The notes: generated by a model not told the origin, from the letters alone. 64,000 nt of DNA from Polychytrium aggregatum (GCF_025602895.1 NW_026516283.1:62001-126000), one strand, 5' to 3'; shown: positions 35,341 to 54,427, numbered from the stretch's first letter. Numbers and translations are program-made.

Positions 35341-35500
35341 GTCGGTCCAGAAAGAAACGGGACAGATCCCATTTCGGGCTTCAGATATCTGGAGCCCGCT
35401 GACTGACTGTAGGCCCAGCGGGCAAGCCGTGAGATCGTTTCCCGTCCTGGTTGGCAATCGAGTGGTTTTGGTTGGTTTCGGGAGCACAGTCTTGAATACA
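35341..35500. repeat. Dispersed intergenic repeat, copy A
   Basis: Aligns by eye over about 150 bases with 61440-61600, same orientation. Shared words include TCCAGAAA..AAACGGGACAG, GTAGGCCC, CAAGC.GTG and CTGGTTG. I estimate about two-thirds to three-quarters identity with small gaps. No coding capacity recognised. Confidence 0.7.
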
Positions 35501-36300
35501 CTCGGCCGATCTCCTGTGGCGATGATCGACTGGCATACCGAGATCATGTTCCTGGCTGCATTGATGTCTCGATGTGGGAGTGTGGTGGATGCATTCGACC
35601 CTCTGCACAGCTTCATGGTTTCTCGATATCAAGATGGTACTGTGCTTGGCCATGAATGCGATGAGTGGTGGGTGTATTCAAGTTCCAGAAAAACACACTG
35701 TCCTGGTTAAAAACGGTGTGTCCCATTTCATTTGGAAACGATGTATTTTCATGCGTTGAAGGCTTCTCTGCTTCGGTTTTGGTCGAGTTCGTTTCGACTG
35801 CGAGCCCTGTGATTTGCCGGTCGATCGCGACATGGCTGTGGCGGTGGAGTGTGTGTGTGGCACGGAAGGGATGTGCGCCGCGTCGGCACTTGGCTGTGTT
35901 GCGCCAGTGGCGCGCCACACGACGCCAAGGCGGACTGGCTGTTTGTTGTGGGCCACGGGCCGACGCGCCGCAGCTGTTTGGCGTGCCGGACAGTGGTGTG
36001 TGTGTGCATGGGGCGGGAGGCAAGCTGTGCGGTGGGTCGGACTGTGCGGGGCCTTGTTTGTGGACAGGCAGTACAGAGCACAGCACGGCCAACGCCATCG
36101 CAGCAGCCACAGCAGACGCGCCACAGTGGCAGTCGACACAGACTGTGGCCGCACACAGCGCCGCCGCTCGTCTCCTTTGACGCATCGCTCCTCTTGGCCG
36201 GTTGGTTTCGTTTGGTTTCGCTTCGTTTCGTTTGGCTTCGTCTCCTTTCGCTTCGTCTCAGAGTCATCTCGGAGTCATCTTGGGCTTGTCTCGGACTTGT

Positions 36301-36408
36301 CTTCAACCTTCCTTGGACTCATCTTCAACCCTCCTTGGACTCATCTTCAACCTTCCTTGGACTCATCTTCAACCCGCCTTGGGCTCATCTTCAACCCGCC
36401 TTGGATCA
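36301..36408. repeat. Five 22-base tandem repeats upstream of SH3 protein
   Basis: Units of CTTCAACCTTCCTTGGACTC-AT type at 36301, 36323, 36345, 36367 and 36389; the last two are diverged (CCGCC, GGCTC). They lie about 270-370 bases before the start codon, in the presumed promoter or leader. Confidence 0.9.
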
Positions 36409-36673
36409 TCTTGGACTTGATCAATCCCGTCTCCAGCTCGCCTTCGACCCGGCCGCTCCTGTCTTGGCCGCTCTCGCCATCGCCTCCAACCCAAACTCCC
36501 CGCCCGCCGCTGTCTCCCGCTTGGGCCTTCATCGTCCTGCTCCTCCAGCACCACCACCGGCTTTGACCGCCAGCCCGGCCCCCCGCTGGCTCTGCCTCCT
36601 CCAGTCTCGTCGATATTCGCCACCGCCGTCGACTCTGCGCCCCTCACTCTCGCAACCGCACCGGCTGCCGACC

Positions 36674-37681
36674 ATGTCGCCATCGCATCCGTCCTCCTTC
36701 CGCTCGCTTTCCCGGGCCTCCTCGCTCCTGGTCTTTGCCCTCTCGATTGTTCCGGCCGCTGCCGAGATCAAGACCCTGACTAGCCCCGGCTCGTGCCTGG
36801 CCCTGACCAACACATCCTATCACCTCCCCGCTCCCGCCAGCAACTCGACCTCCATCACCTTGTCCACCTGCTCCAACACATGCATCGTCCAGGGCAAGGC
36901 TGTCCTGCTGATCTCCAAGCCGGTGTGCTTCTGCGTCGACGCCACTGACCTGACCTCGTTCTCGGCCGTCAACGATGCGGAATGCTCAACGCTGTGCGAT
37001 GACCAGGCCCAGTGCGGCAACACCATCTTCACCCGCTTCAGCGGCTACCAGGTCTTCACCAACGTCGTCAACATTTCCATCCCCTCAGCACCGTCGTCGA
37101 CATCGGCAGCACCCCGCCCTGTGACAACCATCAATGTCTTGCCCGGATCCGACTCGAGCAAGACCGTCGTGCCGACCTGGCTGATTGTCGGCGGCTCCGT
37201 TGCCGCAGTGCTGTTTTTGTTTGGCGTCGTCTATCTGATCCGCCATCGCTCGCAGCAGCAAAAGCTACATACCCTGCCCCGCCTCGAAGCCGGCGTCCGC
37301 CCCAAGAGAACTCCGGCCGTCGACAAGGTCTACCTCATCGACAAGTATCTCCCCGCAACCACCAACATGATCTACTCGGTCATTACACCGTACGAGCCAC
37401 CCGCATCCCGCTTTGACGAGATTGCCATCCAGCCCGACCAGGTCGTTGTCCTGCACAAGCACTTCAACGACCGCTGGGCCCTGGCCACCAACATCACCTC
37501 GGGACAGGTTGGATACATTCCCATGAACTGCCTCATCTCGGATGAGCGCTGGATCCGGTCCAACTTCCCGATCCCCTCCCGGGAGGACTCGATTCTGCAC
37601 TCCAACACCCACACTCAAGCCAACCGAGGACCGAGTCGTACTGCTTCGCGGAGCAGCAGCCGCGCCGAGCTGGTGCGGTAA
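36674..37681 (+). CDS. WSC-like/transmembrane/SH3 membrane protein
   Basis: Single exon, 335 residues from the ATG at 36674. Order of parts: a signal peptide ending about residue 33 (LLVFALSIVPAAA); a Cys-rich extracellular region of WSC-like look (SPGSCLALTNTSYHLPAP, CSNTC, PVCFCVDATDL, ECSTLCDDQAQCGN) to about residue 125, with several N-x-S/T sites; a Ser/Thr/Pro linker; one membrane span about residues 166-188 (WLIVGGSVAAVLFLFGVVYL followed by IRHR); and a cytosolic SH3 domain about residues 236-290 (PYEPPASRFDEIAIQPDQVV, then W and GQVGYIPMNCLI). The tail is Ser/Arg-rich. The layout suggests a cell-surface sensor or adaptor; the function is inferred. The frame stays open far upstream but through repeats and GC-rich DNA, so the ATG with a signal peptide was chosen. 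Confidence 0.88.
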   Translation: MSPSHPSSFRSLSRASSLLVFALSIVPAAAEIKTLTSPGSCLALTNTSYHLPAPASNSTSITLSTCSNTCIVQGKAVLLISKPVCFCVDATDLTSFSAVNDAECSTLCDDQAQCGNTIFTRFSGYQVFTNVVNISIPSAPSSTSAAPRPVTTINVLPGSDSSKTVVPTWLIVGGSVAAVLFLFGVVYLIRHRSQQQKLHTLPRLEAGVRPKRTPAVDKVYLIDKYLPATTNMIYSVITPYEPPASRFDEIAIQPDQVVVLHKHFNDRWALATNITSGQVGYIPMNCLISDERWIRSNFPIPSREDSILHSNTHTQANRGPSRTASRSSSRAELVR

Positions 37682-38605
37682 ACCATCCCTGGATAAGGCA
37701 TTCAAAAGACCGCTCATGGGTATCTGCCCAGCCCTCTCCTCCATGTCTTGGTTGTCTCCTGCTCCTGCTCCTGCTCTGTGTTTGATCTCCCGTCCCTCGT
37801 CCCCGTCTCTGTCCTTGATGCTGCTTTCTTCTCCGAGCTCTTGGTGCTTGGGCTGCTGTTGATTGACTGCCCGTAGCCACGACCCTCCCCCCCTCGTTCG
37901 TTGTTGCTCTGCGATTGCTTTCCTCTATCTTTTCTGCAGCCAAGGTCTCACATTTGAGTTTACTCGGTTCCTTGCTCATATTGCTGCATAAACCACCACC
38001 CCCCTTTTGTCTCTTAGAAATGCATTCCCACGCGAGCCGCATGGCCCGAAACACGCTCGCCCGCACTCCCACGCCAGCACTGCGGTCCAGGGTTGGAGTG
38101 GCCTCAGATTCGGACCGAGATGAAATGATATCGGGTTATCTGCAGTGATGCCGATGCTGTGCCTGCGGCTTTGTGAGAGCAATGCCATGGTGATATCGGC
38201 TTGAGCAGCAACGATATTGCGGCCCAGACAATCGAGCGATCCGACGATCGCTTTGCCTCCTGCCATGTCCAAGCGAGACAGTGGCCTCCTGATGCACTCA
38301 TCAACTTTCGACCTTGCTTCTGAAATGGCAGTATATTGTGCTCGACGGATGAGTCCAATACGAAGCCGGGCCATCCCACCATCAAACGAAGGGAAGGCAG
38401 GACAGGCACGACAGGGCCGATTGGAATGAAAGCGAGATCCCAGCATTCGATTCGCTCGTGGTGGTCACCGAAATGGGTCGCCATGGTCACATCTGTCCTC
38501 CGAATCACAGTGACGCAGCCATCATCGGCAAGCTGTTAGCGTATGGTTCCCAGCAAGCTCGAATGTCGAGCTGGCAACAGACAGTGCCCTCCGCGACTGC
38601 CGTCG
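37682..38605. other. Intergenic, convergent SH3 protein / Mdm35
   Basis: 3' flanks of two genes; CT-rich in its first 350 bases. No coding signal recognised. Confidence 0.6.
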
Positions 38606-39083
38606 TCACGACTGTGAGCCTTCCTTGAACGGGGAATCCTTGCGGGCATCGGAGATGAGCTTGTCAATGTTCTTTTCCCGGATGGCCTTCTGCTCGTGGG
38701 TCGATAGAGAATGGTGATCAGCACCGGCGACGGCACCGCGGATGAGGGTCAAAGCAAACCGCACACATGCACAGCCGCCTGGGACGGTCGTCAAAGCGAC
38801 GATCCGTCCTTGCATCCTCTGCGTCGACCGCTCGAGTCGATCCATTCATCTCCTCCAATGTCGGCCGCATGTCAGCCCGGGCTCCGATCCAGATTCGATT
38901 CGTGAATGAGAGCAAAAGGCTCCTCGGCCATCCACCCACCCAGATGCACGCCTTGTAGAGCTTGAAGACGTCGTCGCAGCTCTCGGCCTCGAGACCCTTC
39001 AGGAATTTGTCCGAGTACCATTTGTTGAAGCAGGTGTCGTATTTTTCCTTGAGCTCCATGCACTCGGGGCTGAGACTGGCCAT
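38606..39083 (-). CDS. MDM35: Mdm35/TRIAP1, intermembrane-space twin CX9C protein
   Basis: Partner of Ups/PRELI phospholipid-transfer proteins in the mitochondrial intermembrane space, imported by the Mia40 pathway. Two exons, 38940-39083 and 38606-38689, phase 0, give 75 residues. Both twin motifs are visible: C-MELKEKYDT-C and C-DDVFKLYKA-C, each exactly nine residues between cysteines, in the usual context PECMELK.YDTCFNKWYSDKFLKG. The second exon continues KAIREKNIDKLISDARKDSP, as in fungal Mdm35. The intron is 250 bases, longer than the coding sequence. Head to head with the SEL1 gene. Confidence 0.95.
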
Positions 39084-39601
39084 GGCGATTTGTCCCGGCG
39101 GGAAGGTGGGAAGTGACCGAAGGGGTGTTTGGGGAGTCGCTGATGAAGGAAGAGGAGCAGCGATGCTGCTGGCTTTGATGGATCAAAGGCAAATCAGGTG
39201 CGCAGGCGGCAGCCATTTTGTAGCTGGCCAGTCTGCAGCCGGCCTCGATGCGGCTGTCGATTCGCTGGCTTTGGCGGCGACCTCCGATCCAGCACTCATC
39301 CGTCTTGATCTGCGGCAAGCGATTTTCTCCAGGGTGCACCTGGTGCCGGGGTGTGCTGGTTCTTGGCGGCGAAACTGAATGCAGCCGGGCAGTCGTCGCT
39401 CAGGTCTCGAATGGGGCTTGTGACTCCTTGGATGACTTTGCCTTCCATCAACAAATCGCTCGTTTCACTTTTGCCCATCCGCCGCCTCTCTTCTGCTCAC
39501 CCGTCTCCTCACTTTAGTTCGCCCAAAGCTTCGTTGTAACCGCCTTTCTTTGCCCATATCGCTCCCTTCGCTGCCCCTCTCATCCTCCCACATCACTCAC
39601 C
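39084..39601. promoter_or_regulatory. Shared promoter region, Mdm35 / SEL1 protein
   Basis: 518 bases between divergent start codons; the half next to the SEL1 gene is pyrimidine-rich. No distinct element identified. Confidence 0.5.
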
Positions 39602-41119
39602 ATGGCCGCCAGCACCAACGACCTCTCCTCGTCTCTCGATGCTTCACAGCCAGCCCTCCTGTATCCAGACATCTTCACAATCGTCTGTTTCAATGACAGC
39701 TTCCAGCTCGCCCTCGACCACAGCACCATCAAAACCCTGCTTCGAGTGTCCAGACGGGCAAGGTCTCTGCTGAGCTCCAAGCTGGCTCGCTTCCATCGCT
39801 GGTGCCAGAAGGAAGGACTGTGTCATCCAGACGGACAGATGCGGATCGGTCTCACGCCCAGCGACCAGATCGCCCTCTCACTGCATTGCAAGGAGAAAGA
39901 CCCAAACGACCGATCCTGGCTCGTCGTTCAGGCAGAGCAGGGAAGCGCCCCTGCCTCGTATTTCCTGGCCCGCGTCCTCCAGATCGATGTCGACCGAGGT
40001 GGAATGAGGTGGATCGAGTGGAACGCCAAGTTGCAAGAAATCTTCCACCATCTGGAGACGGCCTCCAGCGCAAGCCATCCAATGGCACAGTTCCACCTGG
40101 CCGAGTGCTATCTCAACAGAATTGGAGTCGACCAAGACCAGATCAGGGCTGTCGAGATGTACCGCAGTCTTGCAGATTGTGGAATGCCACAGGCACAAAT
40201 CGCCCTCGGTCGATGCTATGAGTCAGGCGAAGGTGTCGATCAAGATTACAACACAGCCATCGAGCAGTATACCAAGGCTGCCGATCAAGGCTGCGACAAC
40301 GGACGCCTCCGCATTGTGTTCCTCCGTGGGTGGTTCTCGTTCACTGGTCATGGTGTCGAGCAGAGCGACGAAGATGCCCTCGCTCACTGGCAGCAAGTCA
40401 GCACCCAGTCCACCGATCCAGTCATCAAGTCGATCGCCACACACATGGTCGGCTGGATGCACTATCTCGGCCGGGGTACGCAGCAAGACCAGCAGAAGGG
40501 CATCAAGATGATCCGCGATAGTAAGTCAAGCGCATTCAAATTTGGAGAGGCTGAGTGCCTCTATGGGTGGCCACTGGCACCGTCCAACTCACCCGCATCT
40601 CGCGAGTTCTTCAAGCTGTGCCAATTGGGATTGGACCACAACTGGCTGTGCAAGCACCTGACAGCAGTTTGTCTGGTCCATGGATTCGGAACCGCTCAGG
40701 ATAAGACCAAGGCGGCGGACATCTTTGAGCAGCTCGCCCACGATGAGCACAGCGAAAGTCAGGCCTGGTTTGGTGGTTGCTACGGCAATGGTCTCGGGGT
40801 GCCGGAAGACGAATCGAAGGCCTTCGAGTGGTACAGCAAATCAGCAAACCAAGGCAACTCATACGGCCAACTCGGGGTTGGTTGGAGCTACTACGACGAA
40901 AGTGGGGTCCCCAGGGATTTCGCCGAGGCTGTCAAGTGGTTCCGCAAGTCTGCCGAACAGAACAATCGAGATGGGCAGTATGCCCTCGGCATCTGCTTCG
41001 AGAATGGCGAGGGTGTGACCGAGGATATCGACGTCGCCGTATTTTGGTACCGCAAGGCTGCTGAGCATGATCAGCGACGGGCCATCAACAGACTCAAGTC
41101 TATCGGCAGGTGGCCGTGA
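39602..41119 (+). CDS. SEL1-repeat protein
   Basis: Single exon, 505 residues. From about residue 140 the protein is a chain of SEL1-like (TP-type) helical repeats, for example AQFHLAECYLNRIGVDQDQI, AQIALGRCYESGEGVDQDYN, ESQAWFGGCYGNGLGVPEDE, GQLGVGWSYYDESGVPRDFA and GQYALGICFENGEGVTEDID, each followed by a W/Y-x-x-K-[AS]A element. The first 140 residues (LLYPDIFTIVCFNDSF.., TLLRVSRRARSLL) look like a degenerate F-box-like helical segment, which is inference. SEL1 repeats act as protein-protein scaffolds, for instance in chitin-synthase activation and ER degradation; no specific role can be assigned. It is one of only three genes here without introns. Confidence 0.93.
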   Translation: MAASTNDLSSSLDASQPALLYPDIFTIVCFNDSFQLALDHSTIKTLLRVSRRARSLLSSKLARFHRWCQKEGLCHPDGQMRIGLTPSDQIALSLHCKEKDPNDRSWLVVQAEQGSAPASYFLARVLQIDVDRGGMRWIEWNAKLQEIFHHLETASSASHPMAQFHLAECYLNRIGVDQDQIRAVEMYRSLADCGMPQAQIALGRCYESGEGVDQDYNTAIEQYTKAADQGCDNGRLRIVFLRGWFSFTGHGVEQSDEDALAHWQQVSTQSTDPVIKSIATHMVGWMHYLGRGTQQDQQKGIKMIRDSKSSAFKFGEAECLYGWPLAPSNSPASREFFKLCQLGLDHNWLCKHLTAVCLVHGFGTAQDKTKAADIFEQLAHDEHSESQAWFGGCYGNGLGVPEDESKAFEWYSKSANQGNSYGQLGVGWSYYDESGVPRDFAEAVKWFRKSAEQNNRDGQYALGICFENGEGVTEDIDVAVFWYRKAAEHDQRRAINRLKSIGRWP

Positions 41120-41869
41120 TTCATTTACTCTTCCAAAGACACACAATCAACAAGCGAATCGCAACATCCGCACCGATCCTCGCGAATACGTCACGTTTTT
41201 GAAAATACACATCCAGTTTGACCAGCTTCCGAATCACAGTCCCTTTCACGACTGACCATCGGTACATGGTGGCTGTTTCGGACTACATACATGCACTGCG
41301 AAGCTGCTCGGAGTCGAGTCACTAACTCATTGCACACTGATTGATTCATGTCGCCACAAAGCAATCGCCTGGTTCTGGGCATGCGTGAAAGCCCACCCAC
41401 CGACGCCAAGTTCTCGACAACTACTTCGAGAACTTGGTTTGACACGCCCGCCTCCACAAGCGCGTCGATGAACCCAAGGCTCAGCGATATCCAAAATAGT
41501 CCCGCAACCGACTCGACCACAAGGGAAGGCATCTTCGAGGCAGCGCGGTACCGCCACCGGGACTCCTTTTGCAGCCAAGCTATCCGGCCGACGACATTCG
41601 GCAGACAGATCGACCGAGGCAGCCAGATGGTAGAAAGGCACCCCGATGCGGATGGTCTTCTTGGAGCAAGACCAAGGATCTCGATTTTACCACAGAGCTT
41701 TATTTGCAATGCACTGCTGGCGAGATTGTGTACGAGAAGCCAGCAGCTCGAAGAGCAGCGGTAGATCGAGGAGCAGCGGCAGGTCGATGAACCATCCGCG
41801 CCGGTATTGGTTGCCTCGTTCTGACAAGAACAGTGGATCAAGTGAAGGAAACGCAACAGCAGGGGCGAA
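41120..41869. other. Intergenic, convergent SEL1 / GPI
   Basis: 3' flanks only; a 347-codon frame on the minus strand here overlaps the isomerase's last exon and shows no conserved pattern. Confidence 0.6.
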
Positions 41870-44220
<2,351 letters not shown>

Positions 44221-45152
44221 GGCAGTGAGCGGGGGGGGGATGCTTTTTTTGGGGGGCGGGAAGAGGCGAAGACGCAGACGGCAGAGATCTTTGGGGCGGG
44301 CGACAAAGGACGGAGCGGAGGCGGGCGGTCCGTTTTATACTTGGAGGAGAGGGGAGGATTGCAAATCTGTGCGCCGGCTTCCCGAAGGCGCTCTTGCGCC
44401 GACCCTATCACGTAACGCGATCGGCCAACAAGCCAGGGTGACCCCAGCGGCTGGCGATAAGCAGACGGGGCCGGGGATGCAGACGGAGACGGGGCCAGGG
44501 TGGCGTCAGCGCCGACAGGTGGTGGCATTTGCGGTATCGACGTCGGCGGCACTTATCGACTGTGGTATCGACGTCGGCGGCAACTTTGACATGAAGACAC
44601 CGTCGGCATCGGCAGCAGCAACGTCCACCCCACACATCGGCGTGCGTTGATTGAGATCGATTGCATCCGCCACTCGCCCGGTCGCTTGTACTGCCAGAGT
44701 TCCCGCACCCAATCTCCTGCGGCTGGAGTTCGTCGGCTCACCCTTGCCCCTTGTCCCGGCACTCAACAACGCCTGCGAGGCAGATACCATTGAGCAATGT
44801 TTCCGGTCGCCAAGCAACTCTTCAAGTCCCGAAACGAGCGCCTGGGCGACAGGTACTCTCTCGCTATGCCCGAACGCCAGCGACTGAGCAGCCCCGTAGC
44901 ATATGGACTTCATCATCTGGACTGCGGGATGCCGCCATCATCGCCCGTCGCAAGCACATCCACATTGCTGCCCCTCATCTGCGGCACTCAGCCTTCCAGA
45001 CAGCCCATACCTCCGTCCATGCCGCTCCCCCGCTCTGCCCCAACGCCATCCGTATCCCCTGGCAACGCGCTTCTCGCCTGACCTTCTCATGCATCTGTGC
45101 CTTGTTCTGTCGCAGGGGGCCCAAAAATGGCGTCCAGTATGCCGCCGTCTCT
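44221..45152. promoter_or_regulatory. Shared promoter region, GPI / RasGEF
   Basis: 932 bases between divergent start codons. Besides the isomerase TATA box I see no further gene; an upstream ATG at 44799 opens a frame that does not splice convincingly to the RasGEF exons. Confidence 0.5.
44333..44339 (-). promoter_or_regulatory. TATA box of glucose-6-phosphate isomerase gene
   Basis: Minus-strand TATAAAA about 115 bases upstream of the start codon, a typical placement for a highly expressed fungal gene. Confidence 0.65.
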
Positions 45153-51364
<6,212 letters not shown>

Positions 51365-51636
51365 GGGCGGTGAAATATAGACAGTGTGAGTCCCAAGCGG
51401 AGCCGAACCGGCCGAGCGATAACAGCAGATGCCCAGCAACGACAAGACGGGAAATCTTCGGTTAACGCAGTATGAACAGTGTTCCCGCTGCTGCATCGAT
51501 CGGGAGGGACGGTGGAGGGAGGAGGGGATAAGTACAGCAGGCCATGGCCGATGCACAGTTGCCCGTGATGCTGGCCGAGCTGCATGGTGGGCGGCTGCGG
51601 ATGACTGTGGTTGTATTGAGCCAAGGAAAATGTCCA

Positions 51637-52236
51637 TCACTGCAGCGATTTCTGAGCTTGCTGCAGACCCTCGTTGAAGCGCTGGATAACGAGCACGCTG
51701 GTGTCCAGGAAGCGCTCGACGCAGTTGGTCAGACAGACTGGTTGATCGGTGGGGCAGATGAACGGAGATCAAGAAGCCGACGAGATGGCGGCCGCGTTAG
51801 TTTCGAGTGGTGTCTGCCTTTGAAAGACCCTATGTTGACCGCATCTGTAATGCCGTTGGCGATACAGCATATCGGGCAGCGTACCTTCGTCAGACTTGTC
51901 GGTCTGGGACTTGATCTTCGTGATGCACTTGTCCCTTTTGGTGCAAATTATCCGCGATGAGCAGCAAGTTCTCGAAGTGAATTCATGACAAACATACAGA
52001 AAGCCACATGTAACCACCATGGCGTCGCCTGTGGCTGATCGAGCCCAAGGCCGTGGAGGGCTGCAGGCGAGCCGGATGCGGATTCGCAATGTCCTCTCGG
52101 CTTACCAGCAGATGTCGGTGTAGTTGTGGACAGCGGCCTGGAACTCGGATCGCTTCTCGACAACCTGGACAAACTCCTCGAGCTCCTTCTGGTGGACGGG
52201 ATCAAGCCCGGCGGACAGCTGTGACGGGGCACTCAT
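51637..52236 (-). CDS. TIM8: Tim8-type small Tim chaperone
   Basis: Intermembrane-space chaperone that escorts hydrophobic precursors to the TIM22 machinery, as a Tim8-Tim13 hexamer. Exons 52106-52236, 51885-51934, 51637-51737 on the minus strand; phases close to 93 residues, the usual length. Both CX3C motifs are present: CWDKC (formed across the first splice) and CLTNC, in the contexts FVQVVEKRSEFQAAVHNYTD and TNCVERFLDTSVLVIQRFNE. Tim8 is preferred over Tim13 from the overall wording; confidence on the paralogue is moderate, on the family very high. Faces the RasGEF gene tail to tail with 272 bases between. Confidence 0.93.
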
Positions 52237-52717
52237 GGCGATGCTTTGGTGGGCCTGGCAAATGTCGGTGATGAAAGCGATGAAGCCAAGAACACAACTG
52301 AAAAAGTCGCTGGCGCTTGAGCCCGTGGTCATGTGACAACCGCGGCCTGCGCCACACTGTCCAGCCAGCGATTCCCACAGGCAACCGGGACGATCACAAT
52401 GCTTAGGACTGATGGGTTCTCGTTACTATTGTGGGGACTGTGACACACAATTATCCATTACAACGATGGGCGTCCAGGGTCGCTGAGAGAGGAGACTGAG
52501 AGGGAGCTGAGAGGAAACCGAGAGGCAACGGGTTCTCATTGAGCTGATCCCATCGATAGGTGCGCTGCTTTCTGAAGCAAGCACAGCGACCAACTTACTC
52601 TTCTCTGGACGAAATAGGGGCGTGTCATACGAAGCATGGTCGAGTAGATAGTACAGCTGAGTGCAGCACACCGAAGCAGAAGCTCTGAATCGCACTGTCT
52701 GCTGAGCCTGGGATGCT
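52237..52717. other. Intergenic, tandem minus-strand genes
   Basis: Tim8 promoter side and 3' flank of the AN1 protein gene. Nothing recognised. Confidence 0.55.
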
Positions 52718-54427
52718 TCAGTCCTGGTATGCATCGGGACTTATCATGGCCTCGATGGTTCTCTCGAGGATCAGGATCGAGCCATTCTGTATGGACTTGC
52801 TGGCAATCAGCGCCTTTAAGCTCGATGACGTTGGAAGTGCCTGCCCCTCGACGTTGAACAGCGATAGTTTCTGGATGGATGCAGAGGACGTCAGCGGTGA
52901 TGTTGGACGACTACCTATGCATAACCAGGGTTGGGCTGGAGCTTTGCCTGGGATACCAAACGCACCTTGTCGGGCTGCGAGTTATTGAAGTTGGACACCC
53001 TTCCGGCGTCCGCGATCTTGTCGAGCACTTTTCCGATGTTCCAGTCCTGCATAGATGAGAGTCGCAACCAATGTCAGGCACATTCGAAGACCACTCAAAT
53101 GGACACTTGCTTCAGCAATTTGCCTGCGCGGCGAGCGGTCAATGGGATCGGATTTATCCTATGCAAAGGAATGCGTGGCACTTACTCGGTGAAAGTACAA
53201 CGGAAGGCTGGGCTGAGGCCTCTCGAGGGGAAAGAAAGCCCGGAAGTACACTCTATTGTCGGCGGGAACGCTGGAGTCGCCCTATCGGGGCGATTGTAGT
53301 ATTTGAGCGCCACGATCCTTCTGCAGCACGCTGGCCCTGGCTTTGACTGTAGCTCTACATCGAATGTGCATACCTTTGCGTGCATCTTGAGTCGCATGAG
53401 CTCCACCGCGGGTGACGACCGTTTTGCTTTCTTGACCGGCGGGGAGAGCTTGGCCGTCGGGGCTCCAGGCTGGATCTTGTCGGATATGAGTTGTTGAATA
53501 GCTGTCTTTTTGTCCTGTGCAGCCTTGGCATCGAGCTCGATATTAGGGCAGGAGTGGTCTGGTGGATGTCGATGGCTGCACCAGGCAGTATCAAAAAGGT
53601 CTGAAGTCAATACATGCACGACCTTCGAAGCGCTGATGCCAGATTGCGTACTTGAGACAAAACGGCGATCCGCATCGGCGGCACTTGGACGCCCACAGCT
53701 CGGCGACAGTGCATCCTGCAAAGCTGCAGGGAATCTTGGCGGACGGTCGGGCCGGAAGAACGTGATCGATGCATCCAGACTTTTGATGAAGCTCGACCTG
53801 AATACATGGGATAGCAGCCGGGTGAGTCAACTGGATGCTTGCTCGGTGCTGAACGGGAAGCTCTAGGGAAAGGGCGACATTACATAGGTTGCTGGGTCTT
53901 GGTCTTCATCGACTTTGAGGATACTTTTGCAAAGCGGGCACACTGGCAGTGCCCTCTGAGCAAACGAGCCCATCACGATGCCGGGGATTAGGAAAGCGCA
54001 TGTTTGGATCCGGTATCGAGTGTCAGTCGAGATGGGTCAGCTCGCCTCTCTGGATGCGGCATCGTATATTGTGCCTCCGTTGGTAGCACTCGGATACTTG
54101 CATCTGTCGCCTCCCACTTTTCGCAGCCGTGGGTCTGAGGATGTCGGTGGTCAAGACTGTGCGATAGGGGGGAGGTCAAGGTACAGGCCACGGACAGGAG
54201 GCAATCTTGCTCGGATGGGAGTGTTTCGACCAACAGTCTCACCAGTATATCGCATGGCAAGCCGAGCATGCAAATGGCAGAAAGTCTGGTATCGAGACGG
54301 CAGAGGATCAGCATAAGCAATGGATCTCGACATGGAAGCTGGTCGAGCGGCGATGATTTCCGCGACCCGCTTGACGCTCACCCAGGCGGGCGCACGCCGG
54401 ATGCGAGCAATGCGATCCTAGATCCAT
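52718..54427 (-). CDS. AN1 zinc-finger protein, ZFAND1/Cuz1-like
   Basis: Likely Cdc48/proteasome adaptor in the arsenite and proteotoxic stress response (known role of Cuz1 and ZFAND1). Eight small exons on the minus strand: 54382-54427, 54243-54285, 54090-54156, 53884-53955, 53652-53797, 53374-53575, 52966-53046, 52718-52870; 269 residues. Two AN1 fingers, residues about 7-42 and 98-136, both fit C-x4-C-x9-C-x2-C-x4-C-x2-H-x5-H-x-C exactly, with ligands supplied by four different exons, which validates those junctions. Between them lies PVCPLCKSILKV. A basic linker (PPVKKAKRSSP) leads to a C-terminal ubiquitin-like region (DWNIGKVLDKIADAGRVSNF, KLSLFNVEGQALPTSSSLKA). The least certain junction is 54090/53955, where another donor exists but breaks the frame. 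Confidence 0.9.

Larger units (their letters stand above)
35275..36673. other. Intergenic: dispersed repeat, GC-rich block, minisatellite
   Basis: From left to right: a block at 35341-35500 that is similar to 61440-61600 (see repeat entries); a GC-rich segment 35830-36180 with long but unconvincing frames; a TTTCG-rich segment near 36200-36260; and 22-base repeats at 36301-36408. It ends in the pyrimidine-rich leader of the next gene. Confidence 0.6.

Noticed and set aside
35849-36673. In-frame 275-codon extension upstream of the WSC-like/SH3 protein
   Set aside because: It runs through GC-rich DNA and a 22-base repeat whose unit is not a multiple of three, and would bury the clear signal peptide in the middle of the protein.
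54090-54099. Alternative donor GTATCC in the AN1-protein third exon
   Set aside because: It would leave phase 1, and no AG in the following region offers the matching phase.
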